A program made the translations under genes and the position numbers. DNA of 26,534 nucleotides, from positions 1-26,534 of the forward strand of contig DATDXN010000027.1 of the NCBI GenBank assembly GCA_035289305.1, read 5' to 3'. The notes below the pieces were generated by a model. It did no database searches. It had not been told where the DNA came from and was given only the letters and a program-made list of their open reading frames with translations. This document shows positions 1 through 6,283 of this stretch, piece by piece. Numbering within the stretch: the stretch's first letter is position 1; each line of letters opens with the position of its first letter. The DNA comes from DATDXN01 sp035289305. GTDB lineage: Bacteria; Patescibacteriota; Microgenomatia; UBA1406; HO2-37-13b.

Positions 1-99
1 TACGATAAGACTTGTTTTTGTAGCATCAATATCAACAACAAAATGCCAAATAAGTTTTTTTAGTTTGAAATCGCCGATTTTACTTGCTCTGACAATCAT
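1..99 (-). CDS. Transposase N-terminal fragment (IS1595-like), cut by window edge
   Basis: Reading leftwards from an ATG at 99 there are 33 uninterrupted codons that run off the window. The peptide starts MIVRASKIGDFKLKKLIWHF and continues with a DIDATKTSLIV stretch. This resembles the N-terminal helix-turn-helix of IS1595-type transposases, where a basic segment is followed by a 'hF..g..A..ta.l' helix. The catalytic DDE part would lie outside the window, so the assignment rests on a short stretch. It is transcribed away from the thioredoxin gene. No clear terminal inverted repeat was found between 100 and 150, although a short palindrome (atagc-ttat-gctat) lies near 111-125. An ordinary HTH protein is the main alternative. 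Confidence 0.45.
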   Translation of the reverse strand, partial: MIVRASKIGDFKLKKLIWHFVVDIDATKTSLIV

Positions 100-137
100 T
101 ACTACTAGTATAGCTTATGCTATTCTAGTCTAGAGCC

Positions 138-143
138 TATAGT
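138..143 (+). promoter_or_regulatory. Possible -10 box (TATAGT) for the thioredoxin/DipZ pair
   Basis: TATAGT lies 24 nt before the favoured ATG at 168. No convincing -35 is visible upstream; the CTAGTCTAGA motif at 125-134 lies just before it. Weak call from sequence only. Confidence 0.3.
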
Positions 144-167
144 ATTATTGAAATGAGGCGTTTTTCT

Positions 168-638
168 ATGAAAAATCTAACGGTGATTTTGATTATTGTC
201 ATTGTTCTCGTTCTTGGAGGAGTTGGTATCTCTATAATGAGTAGGAAAACCAGCGCTCCGCCTGAAACAATGACGCAACCGCAAAATGTCGCGCCTCAAG
301 ATAAAACAGCGAGTGAGGGAAAATATGTTATGTATACTCCTTCAATTCTTGCCGACACAGCGAATATGAAGCGAGTCCTTTTTTTCTACGCACATTGGTG
401 TCCCATATGTCAACCAGCAGATGCTGATTTTCGAGAAAACACACACAAAATTCCTGCTGATGTAGTGGTAATTCGGGTAAATTATAACGATACTGACACT
501 GATGAGTCGGAGAGAGATCTGGCGAAGAAATATGGAGTTACCTATCAGCATACATTTGTGCAAATTGACCAAAAGGGGAGCGAGGTGACGAAATGGAATG
601 GCGGTCAGACCGCAGAACTTTTAGAAAATCTCAAATAA
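168..638 (+). CDS. Membrane-anchored thioredoxin-like protein
   Basis: A 156-residue protein with one N-terminal hydrophobic segment (about residues 5-23) followed by a Ser/Thr/Pro/Gln-rich linker and a thioredoxin-fold domain. The redox motif is WCPIC, with cysteines at about residues 78 and 81, followed by a C-terminal strand-turn region that includes YGVTYQHTFVQID. The domain should sit outside the membrane and carry out thiol-disulfide exchange. The frame is also open from an ATG at 153, but ATG 168 has GAGG at 155-158 nine nt upstream, so 168 is preferred. Only 3 nt separate its stop from the DipZ-like gene, so the two are very likely co-transcribed and co-operate: the CcdA domain of DipZ could keep this thioredoxin reduced. 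Function is inferred from fold and motif. Confidence 0.8.
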   Translation: MKNLTVILIIVIVLVLGGVGISIMSRKTSAPPETMTQPQNVAPQDKTASEGKYVMYTPSILADTANMKRVLFFYAHWCPICQPADADFRENTHKIPADVVVIRVNYNDTDTDESERDLAKKYGVTYQHTFVQIDQKGSEVTKWNGGQTAELLENLK

Positions 639-641
639 TCT

Positions 642-2363
642 ATGGTGCTCCTTATTATTTTTGCTTTTCTTGCCGGAGTCGTCACTATTCTTTCGCCCTG
701 TATCTTACCCATTTTGCCCGTTATCCTTTCCTCATCAGTTGATTCGTCCAAAAAAAGGAGACCTTTTGGAGTAATTGTGGGGTTTGTCGGGAGTTTTACC
801 TTCTTTACCTTATTTCTTTCCATACTCGTGCGTTTAAGTGGTGTCCCAGCTGACTCGTTGCGGACGGTTTCGGTTGTCATTTTGGCTGTTTTTGGTCTTA
901 CATTGCTTATTCCAAAAGCACGACAGATGATTGAAGGACTTTTCAGTGCGCTTGCCCGATTTGCTCCACGTGGCAAACAACACACTGGATTTTTGGGAGG
1001 ATTGGTGATTGGATTTTCACTGGGATTATTATGGACTCCGTGTGTTGGGCCTATTCTTGCTTCAGTTATCAGTCTCGCATTGACTGGTACAGTTACAGCT
1101 CAAGCAGTCGCAATCACCTTTGTCTATTCACTGGGTACAGCTATTCCGATGTTTGCGATCATGCAGACAGGCTCATCAGCTCTTCAGAAAGTGCCATGGT
1201 TAGTCGCTCGCACTCCTGCTATTCAAAAAGCTTTTGGAGTGTTGATGATGGTGACTGCTCTTGCTATTTTTTTTAACATAGATCGACAATTTCAAACATG
1301 GGTTTTGCAAACGTTTCCTCAATATGGCATAGGATTGACCAAGTTTGAAGATAATATCCATGTCAAACAAGAGTTGAAGAAGCTGACGAAACAGCCCATG
1401 GACGAGACGATTATTGGTAAATCTCTATCTAATGTGACGCAACCAAAAGGAATTCCTGCTCCTGAACTGATACCAGGTGGCGAGTGGTTTAACACTACCC
1501 CTTTTACTTTACGATCACTGCGTGGAAAAGTAGTGGTGATTGATTTTTGGACGTATTCGTGTATTAACTGCCAACGGACATTGCCATATCTGCGTTCATG
1601 GTGGGAAAAATATAAAGATAAGGGATTGGTGATCATTGGAGCGCACGCACCCGAGTTTGAATTTGAAAAAGATAGAGATAATGTCGCTCAAGCAATCAGT
1701 GATTTCAAACTGAAATATCCGATCATGCAGGATAATGATTTTGCCACGTGGCGTGCATATGACAATCATTATTGGCCTGCCAAGTATTTCATTGATAAAG
1801 ACGGTTTTATACGTTATACCCATTTTGGCGAGGGAGCCTATGATGAGAGTGAAAAAGTGATACAGCAGCTTTTGGCTGAAACAGGAATCTCTACATCAGC
1901 AAGTAAAATTGCAAATCCTTTCTATCAGATTTATGCCAAAACACCTGAAATATACGTAGGATATAGTCGGATTGATTATATTGTTTCCCCGGAGCAGATT
2001 GCCGAAGGCGTTAAGGCAACCTACACTATGCCATCGACAATTCCGGTGCATACGTTTGCCTATGAGGGTGGCTGGACTATTATGTCCGAGTATGCCTCGC
2101 CCACTCAAGGCGCTCGGTTATATCTGAACTTTGAAGCAAAGGAAGTTTTTCTCGTCGCACGGCCCAAAAATGGGTCTTCAAAATTCAGCGTATATCTGGA
2201 TGGTAAAGCACAAGCATTTGGTGAAGATAATGCAAACGGGATAGTCATGGTGCATACCGATCGTTTATATAAACTCATTAACTTACCAGCTCCCGGTCGT
2301 CATATTTTGAGGCTAGAATTTGAGGATGACAGTGTTGAGTTGTATGCATTTACGTTTGGATAA
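642..2363 (+). CDS. dipZ: DipZ-type CcdA transmembrane / TlpA thioredoxin fusion
   Basis: A 573-residue fusion. Residues about 1-215 form a CcdA/DsbD-beta membrane domain with the paired motifs SPCILP (Cys20) and TPCVGP (Cys134), the two cysteines that shuttle electrons across the membrane in this family. Residues about 265-400 are a TlpA/redoxin domain with the active site SCINC (Cys307, Cys310), followed by GAHAPEFEFEKD, typical of DipZ. Residues about 415-573 match in position the beta-rich C-terminal domain of mycobacterial DipZ. Known family role: carry reducing equivalents from cytoplasmic thioredoxin to extracytoplasmic protein thiols. It sits directly after a membrane-anchored thioredoxin and near msrB, which fits an envelope thiol-repair module. 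No cytochrome c maturation genes are visible, so a general disulfide-reduction role is more likely than cytochrome biogenesis. Confidence 0.88.
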   Translation: MVLLIIFAFLAGVVTILSPCILPILPVILSSSVDSSKKRRPFGVIVGFVGSFTFFTLFLSILVRLSGVPADSLRTVSVVILAVFGLTLLIPKARQMIEGLFSALARFAPRGKQHTGFLGGLVIGFSLGLLWTPCVGPILASVISLALTGTVTAQAVAITFVYSLGTAIPMFAIMQTGSSALQKVPWLVARTPAIQKAFGVLMMVTALAIFFNIDRQFQTWVLQTFPQYGIGLTKFEDNIHVKQELKKLTKQPMDETIIGKSLSNVTQPKGIPAPELIPGGEWFNTTPFTLRSLRGKVVVIDFWTYSCINCQRTLPYLRSWWEKYKDKGLVIIGAHAPEFEFEKDRDNVAQAISDFKLKYPIMQDNDFATWRAYDNHYWPAKYFIDKDGFIRYTHFGEGAYDESEKVIQQLLAETGISTSASKIANPFYQIYAKTPEIYVGYSRIDYIVSPEQIAEGVKATYTMPSTIPVHTFAYEGGWTIMSEYASPTQGARLYLNFEAKEVFLVARPKNGSSKFSVYLDGKAQAFGEDNANGIVMVHTDRLYKLINLPAPGRHILRLEFEDDSVELYAFTFG

Positions 2364-2425
2364 TCACTGAAATATGTACACATTTTTTATTCTGGGTTGA
2401 AAAAGAGTGAGGTGGGTATGTGGTA

Positions 2426-3535
2426 TTAAAATACCGCATAAAGGTTGCCGTATGGTATATAGTGATCAAAAATCGTGCCAGATTCTTTATCTGTAGTGGA
2501 ATATGTCGGTTGTTCATTTCCGACTGCATAATCTTTTCGTTGCGCATCAGGATGACGCACATGAATAACTTTTAAATTTTCAATGCCTCTTTCAAATGCA
2601 AGTTTAGTATACGGAAGTATTTCCTGCGGGTTATCGTCATAGACTCTTATAGCCATATGCTGAAATTCAGGAAATAAACGAGATAAAAAAAGGATTGCTT
2701 TTACTTTTAAATCATTTGTATATATGACGAGGTCTATATTTTGATCCATAATACTGGAGTGAAGCTTATATACCTGACCTAAAGGGCCCTCTATCTTTCC
2801 GCGAGTGACAATTACCTTAAGGTCACGTCCGACGATAACATTGGAAAAAAGCAACTCAATAGCTCGATCATATCTGAAAGCAGAGGGAGTGTTATTCGCA
2901 AATATATCAACAACATCTTGATCAAAAGGAAAACTGCTTAAAAATTGTTCATTTGTTCGGGAGATGAGTTCATTTGCCAGTTTTTTTTCTTCAAGTACTT
3001 GTGTCCATGCTTGACTTTTATCTGCGCTTTTTTCCAATAGAGTAGAAAGACGTGTTAAAAGTAATAAGTTTAAAAGCGGGGTATAGCGAGGTTCAAGGTC
3101 AACTTTACCTGGTATTTTAATTTTTGATAATTGATATAGTTCTCGCGCTTCCTCTTGTGTAATATGAATTCCTCTTTGTTGTAGACGAGGACTCTTTTCA
3201 ATAAGTTCATATTCTTTCTTATGCCATTGAGTACTCTTAAATAAAACATCATCATAGTCAATAATATCAGCTGCATGAGTTAGTTTTTTGCGGAAGTCGG
3301 GATTTCGAATTTCAAGAAAGTGTTGTCCATTGTCAATAATAAGCCACTTACTTTTCTCGATAGATTCTAATGTTTTTTCGGGGAATGCATTATGATATAG
3401 CTCGAGTTTTCTTCCTAAAACCAAATGGGAAATCTGCTCAATGGAACTATATTCATTTATGATATGATCTCCTTCTTTATCCCAGGGACCTCGATTTAAT
3501 TGCAAGCCTGCACCAGCAATTCTTTCCGCCTTCAT
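2426..3535 (-). CDS. HAD-superfamily-like protein with large helical insert
   Basis: A 369-residue soluble protein. HAD-like signatures can be seen in order: IIDYDDVLF at about residues 91-99 (nucleophile Asp93, acid Asp95), VIVTRG at 241-246 (motif II Thr), Lys residues near 278-280, and RVYDDNPQEI at 297-306 (motif IV acidic pair). Between motifs I and II lie about 145 mostly helical residues, which would be a cap domain. Family knowledge predicts a phosphatase or phosphotransferase; the substrate cannot be told. Residues 1-90 do not match anything I recognise. It is transcribed divergently from the GHMP kinase. Its promoter has an extended -10 only 11 nt before the ATG, so the mRNA is probably nearly leaderless. 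A degenerate HAD without activity is possible. Confidence 0.6.
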   Translation of the reverse strand: MKAERIAGAGLQLNRGPWDKEGDHIINEYSSIEQISHLVLGRKLELYHNAFPEKTLESIEKSKWLIIDNGQHFLEIRNPDFRKKLTHAADIIDYDDVLFKSTQWHKKEYELIEKSPRLQQRGIHITQEEARELYQLSKIKIPGKVDLEPRYTPLLNLLLLTRLSTLLEKSADKSQAWTQVLEEKKLANELISRTNEQFLSSFPFDQDVVDIFANNTPSAFRYDRAIELLFSNVIVGRDLKVIVTRGKIEGPLGQVYKLHSSIMDQNIDLVIYTNDLKVKAILFLSRLFPEFQHMAIRVYDDNPQEILPYTKLAFERGIENLKVIHVRHPDAQRKDYAVGNEQPTYSTTDKESGTIFDHYIPYGNLYAVF

Positions 3536-3546
3536 AAGCGATCGTT

Positions 3547-3552
3547 ATTATA
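3547..3552 (-). promoter_or_regulatory. Extended -10 (TGTTATAAT) for the HAD-like gene
   Basis: On the minus strand TATAAT is preceded by TGT, a perfect extended -10, and the ATG at 3535 follows after 11 nt. Transcription would start about 4-6 nt before the start codon. No good -35 is present. Confidence 0.55.
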
Positions 3553-3591
3553 ACATGTTACCAGAATTTTAATGAAAAATTGCATTTTAGA

Positions 3592-3597
3592 TATAAT
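3592..3597 (+). promoter_or_regulatory. -10 box (TATAAT) for the GHMP kinase gene
   Basis: A consensus TATAAT with only a weak -35 candidate (TTAATG at 3569-3574, 17-nt spacing). It predicts transcription from about 3604 and a leader of about 107 nt that contains the 3631-3669 hairpin. Confidence 0.4.
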
Positions 3598-3630
3598 ATA
3601 CCTTTATTACCTGAGAATGCAAAAAGCTGG

Positions 3631-3669
3631 ACACCTCGGGGGTGATCGGAACGAGCTCCCCCGAGGTGT
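3631..3669. repeat. Perfect 12-bp inverted repeat in the GHMP kinase leader
   Basis: The arms ACACCTCGGGGG (3631-3642) and CCCCCGAGGTGT (3658-3669) are perfectly complementary around a 15-nt loop, which holds a smaller TCG-GAA-CGA fold. It lies between divergent genes, so it is not a terminator for an upstream gene. There is no T-tract on the plus strand; on the minus strand the hairpin is followed by CCAGCTTTTT. It may be a leader structure controlling the kinase or a short palindromic mobile repeat: the core CCGAGGTGT recurs twice at 7576-7609. Confidence 0.7.
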
Positions 3670-3710
3670 GAAAGTTGCACATTCATTGACGATGGGTATA
3701 GAGAAAAATT

Positions 3711-4721
3711 ATGCGAGAAAGAGTAGAAGCATCCGCACCGGCACGGATATGTTTTGGAGGAGAAAGTCTTGATTGGATGAAGAACGGCCCTTCGATTGTT
3801 GGTGCAATTACGTTGCGAACGACTACGTCTGTTGAAACATTGCCGACAATTGGAGATCATTATATCGTCTATTTAGAATCTCGATCGCCTATTCCATCCA
3901 AGACGCTACGATTATGGAAAGATGCATCCTGGTATACGGACCCCTATCTTAAATTTGTTGAATCTGCTGTTCATCTAGTGAAACAGGATGTTAAAACACC
4001 GCAATCTTTAGCAGTAACTATTGATAGTGAAATACCTGCAAAAGCAGGAGTAAGTAGCAGTGCTGCGGTGACACTGGCGACTGTAGCTGCAGCAGGAGCT
4101 TTTTTTGGATTAAGAAAACCGGTTATTGATATTTGTGAAATGGCTCATGAAGTAGAACGTGATAAATTAAAAACAGGAGCAGGAAGAATGGATTTTTACG
4201 CCTGCGGAATCGGAAGTCTTTTATATCTCAACTGTGGAAAGGTTCCAGCGCATTTTGAACCATATACATTTCCGGATGAGTTGGGAATTGTACTGGTTGA
4301 TACATTGACTCCTCACGAAACAAAAACATCTATTTCACCAAAAAGACAGCGTTTTCACAATGGAGACCCAGATATGGTTTTCTATGCAGATCAGGCGGAA
4401 ATTATGGTAGAACGTATTCACGCTCTTATGGATAAATTCAATGACAATAGGGAAGAAATTGGTGACCTAATTAATAGATTTCATTGTTTATTAAGAGATT
4501 ATGTGAGAAGTTCTACTCCATTACTTGATACATGTGTTGCGACAGCAAATAAAAATGGGGCATTGGGAGCGAAGTTAACAGGATCAGGGATGGGGGGCTG
4601 CATGTTTGCGCTTGTTGAAAAAGAGCATTTAGAAAAGGTTGCGCTGGCTCTTCAAGAACTTCCAGTCCGTGTATATGAAACTACCATTGTTAATAAAGGT
4701 GTTTTAACATCTACCAATTAA
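3711..4721 (+). CDS. GHMP-family sugar/metabolite kinase
   Basis: A 336-residue protein with the three GHMP kinase motifs: an N-terminal APARICFGGESLDW segment (residues about 9-22, equivalent to the substrate-binding APGR..GEH.D of galactokinase), the ATP-binding loop PAKAGVSSSAAVTL at about 108-121, and the C-terminal GAKLTGSGMGGCMFAL at about 285-300. Family members phosphorylate small molecules such as galactose, mevalonate or homoserine. The substrate cannot be settled: the first motif is nearest to galactokinase/mevalonate kinase but has ES in place of EH. No mevalonate-pathway or Leloir genes are next to it. The start ATG at 3711 has no Shine-Dalgarno, but the motif order starts 8 residues later, so little could be missing. 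It is divergent from the HAD-like gene and shares its promoter region. Confidence 0.82.
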   Translation: MRERVEASAPARICFGGESLDWMKNGPSIVGAITLRTTTSVETLPTIGDHYIVYLESRSPIPSKTLRLWKDASWYTDPYLKFVESAVHLVKQDVKTPQSLAVTIDSEIPAKAGVSSSAAVTLATVAAAGAFFGLRKPVIDICEMAHEVERDKLKTGAGRMDFYACGIGSLLYLNCGKVPAHFEPYTFPDELGIVLVDTLTPHETKTSISPKRQRFHNGDPDMVFYADQAEIMVERIHALMDKFNDNREEIGDLINRFHCLLRDYVRSSTPLLDTCVATANKNGALGAKLTGSGMGGCMFALVEKEHLEKVALALQELPVRVYETTIVNKGVLTSTN

Positions 4722-4790
4722 GGTAATTTCTGAAGTTGTATGAAATGTCGTTGAAGTATCTTTTGTTAGATATTGTTGTTTCATCTATGT

Positions 4791-5159
4791 TCAACTCTTT
4801 GGCGTGGGGATAAAGACGAGAGAAAGGGAATTGATACAGTGACGAGTGTTTTTGGGAGTGAGTTGTTCGCCCTCAAAAACATGTCCCAAATGTGCCCCGC
4901 AGGTCGCACATGTGATCTCTATGCGTCTGCCGTCTGCGTCAGGAGTTCGTTTTACGCGTCCCGGTATTTCTTCATCAAAGCTTGGCCATCCGCAATTTGA
5001 GCGAAATTTACTTGATGAGTGGTAGAGTGGAGTACTACATCGTCGACACATGTATGTGCCTTCATCAAATACGTTATTATATTTTCCGCTAAAGGGATGT
5101 TCTGTTCCCTTGGTTATAATGATGCGTTCTTCTTCTTGAGTTAAAGGGTTTAGTTTCAT
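4791..5159 (-). CDS. msrB: Peptide-methionine (R)-S-oxide reductase
   Basis: 122 residues from the preferred start. MsrB reduces the R epimer of methionine sulfoxide in proteins. All hallmarks are present (numbering from the longer frame that starts at 5174): zinc ligands in CRRC (43, 46) and CATC (89, 92), the resolving-cysteine motif CGWPSF (Cys61), GAHLGHVF (93-100), and the catalytic cysteine in RHCINS (Cys113). There is no signal peptide, so it is cytoplasmic. The frame is open from ATG 5174, but a consensus -10 (5176-5181) ends 1 nt before that codon, so initiation at ATG 5159 (sixth residue, MKLNPLTQEE) is more likely. The canonical start of the fold, near the 'LT..E' helix, is retained. 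It belongs functionally with the thioredoxin/DipZ genes at 168-2363. Confidence 0.93.
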   Translation of the reverse strand: MKLNPLTQEEERIIITKGTEHPFSGKYNNVFDEGTYMCRRCSTPLYHSSSKFRSNCGWPSFDEEIPGRVKRTPDADGRRIEITCATCGAHLGHVFEGEQLTPKNTRHCINSLSLVFIPTPKS

Positions 5160-5175
5160 ATGGTGATTAACCATT

Positions 5176-5181
5176 ATTATA
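5176..5181 (-). promoter_or_regulatory. -10 box (TATAAT) for msrB
   Basis: TATAAT on the minus strand sits immediately before ATG 5174 and 16 nt before ATG 5159; its position decides the start of msrB. No good -35 was found. Confidence 0.5.
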
Positions 5182-5203
5182 TCTTATATAAAGATAAGTG
5201 GTG

Positions 5204-5209
5204 TATACT
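5204..5209 (+). promoter_or_regulatory. -10 box (TATACT) for the DUF5652 gene
   Basis: TATACT lies 11 nt before the ATG at 5221, preceded by GTG. It predicts a leader of about 5 nt. Divergent from the msrB promoter. Confidence 0.4.
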
Positions 5210-5220
5210 TAAAAAATAAT

Positions 5221-5427
5221 ATGTATCCTTTTTCACGTTCATCAATGTGGATAGTGGTGATTGTCATTTGGGAGACAGTATGGAAGGCTATTGCGCTGTG
5301 GAGAGCGGCACGCAAAAATCAGCGCAACTGGTTTATCACGCTTATCGCTATAAACAGCGCAGGGTTGTTACCGATTATATATCTATTATTCTTTTCCAAA
5401 AAACCTTCGCACAAGGTTACTGATTAG
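5221..5427 (+). CDS. DUF5652-family small membrane protein
   Basis: A 68-residue protein with two hydrophobic segments (about residues 8-24 and 38-58) joined by the charged motif WKAIALWRAARKNQRNWF. This pattern, with INSAGLLPIIYLLFF in the second helix, is what I recognise as the DUF5652 family, widespread in CPR genomes and of unknown function. It stands alone: msrB is divergent upstream and a gene-poor stretch follows. The lysine-rich C-terminus probably faces the cytoplasm. There is no Shine-Dalgarno sequence, and the close -10 suggests a leaderless mRNA. Confidence 0.78.
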   Translation: MYPFSRSSMWIVVIVIWETVWKAIALWRAARKNQRNWFITLIAINSAGLLPIIYLLFFSKKPSHKVTD

Positions 5428-5780
5428 TCTCCAATGGTTTCCCATGGATATTCTCCGAAGAGTTTACGTTTCCATCCTCAAGTATTATTTGTGATTTTCC
5501 ATCGACCTAAAATCCTTTCAATAATTTACGAGCAAGATATAGTTCATGTAGAATGTAGAACTTGTTTTCATCACAGGCGTAGCCCACCATAATTCGATGA
5601 GCTTATTAGTGTGCATATGATTTTACTGAAATGTATAAAAGCTCTTTATTATCAAGAAGTTCCCTTATCGTTTTTGGCAGAAGCACCATGTATGCGGGCG
5701 CATATTGGTTGCTGGTGGTTCATTGAGCCAAACCTCTCACCACACTCTTGATAAAAGAGTCAATAATAAGTGTAGCAGAT
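5428..5780 (-). pseudogene. Possible decayed coding region, minus strand
   Basis: No intact gene occurs between 5428 and 6008. On the minus strand one frame between about 5700 and 5430 gives protein-like stretches broken by stops: one containing LLPKTIRELLDNKELLYISV, then two stops, then NKFYILHELYLARKLLKGF, a stop, and VDGKSQIILEDGNVN. This looks like a gene disabled by point mutations, but I cannot name the family and chance is not excluded. A small perfect hairpin (ACTCTT/AAGAGT, 5744-5760) lies at its upstream edge. Confidence 0.25.
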
Positions 5781-5821
5781 TTTTTCAAAAACAACGTGAT
5801 ATAATTGAAAACTACCACATA

Positions 5822-5912
5822 TGTCATTCCGAGCGAACCCGCCGATTCGGCGGGGAAGTCGAGGAATCTTCCATGCATCCCGACGTTGCGTCGGGATTTA
5901 GTCGGAATGACA
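5822..5912. repeat. 91-bp palindromic repeat of the GTCATTCCGAGC type
   Basis: The ends are perfect 11-bp inverted repeats: TGTCATTCCGA (5822-5832) and TCGGAATGACA (5902-5912). Inside are GAGGAATCTTCC and two further perfect hairpins: CCCGCCGA/TCGGCGGG (5838-5854) and ATCCCGAC/GTCGGGAT (5877-5897). The terminal GTCATTCCGAGC...GAGGAATCT words are those of a short palindromic element seen dispersed in genomes of many unrelated phyla, presumably moved in trans. It encodes nothing credible; an 85-codon frame running through it is an artefact. It sits in a gene-poor stretch upstream of the DUF5676 gene. Confidence 0.85.
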
Positions 5913-6008
5913 AAACACGGGTTTGCAATGTGAAAGCCGAGAAGTATACAATCGTAGTATAAGTATGACGATTTTTTGCTTTTCTTATCAGAAAGAAGGT
6001 GAGAAAAG

Positions 6009-6272
6009 ATGAAAAGTTATTTATATACTATTCCCAATGCTTTAGCACTCACGACTGCAATTATTTATGTTGCCTGTCGGATACTGGTTGCTTTATTTCC
6101 AGATGGTTTTTTCGCCATTGGACAATCATGGTTTCATGGAATTGTGCTCAATAGATTGGATACTTCAAGCCTCACTATGACATCATTTATCGTCGGCCTT
6201 ATCTCGTCCACGATTGCCGCATGGATCATCGGCTATATATATGCAAAAGCGCATGAGATGTTCAGTAAATAA
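6009..6272 (+). CDS. DUF5676-family membrane protein
   Basis: An 87-residue protein with two membrane helices, about residues 10-32 and 57-80, separated by a conserved-looking loop with FAIGQSWFHGI. This matches my memory of DUF5676, a small inner-membrane family of unknown function. A purine-rich Shine-Dalgarno (GAAGGTGAG, 5996-6004) precedes the ATG. The sugar dehydrogenase gene begins 12 nt after its stop, so the two form an operon. Confidence 0.75.
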   Translation: MKSYLYTIPNALALTTAIIYVACRILVALFPDGFFAIGQSWFHGIVLNRLDTSSLTMTSFIVGLISSTIAAWIIGYIYAKAHEMFSK

Positions 6273-6283
6273 AAGAAAATAAT

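Noticed and set aside
3572..3772. 66-codon plus-strand ORF across the leader hairpin
   Set aside because: It overlaps the GHMP kinase start in another frame and translates the hairpin; the kinase frame has the family motifs.
5705..5962. 85-codon plus-strand ORF
   Set aside because: It is read through the palindromic repeat; the peptide simply translates the repeat hairpins.
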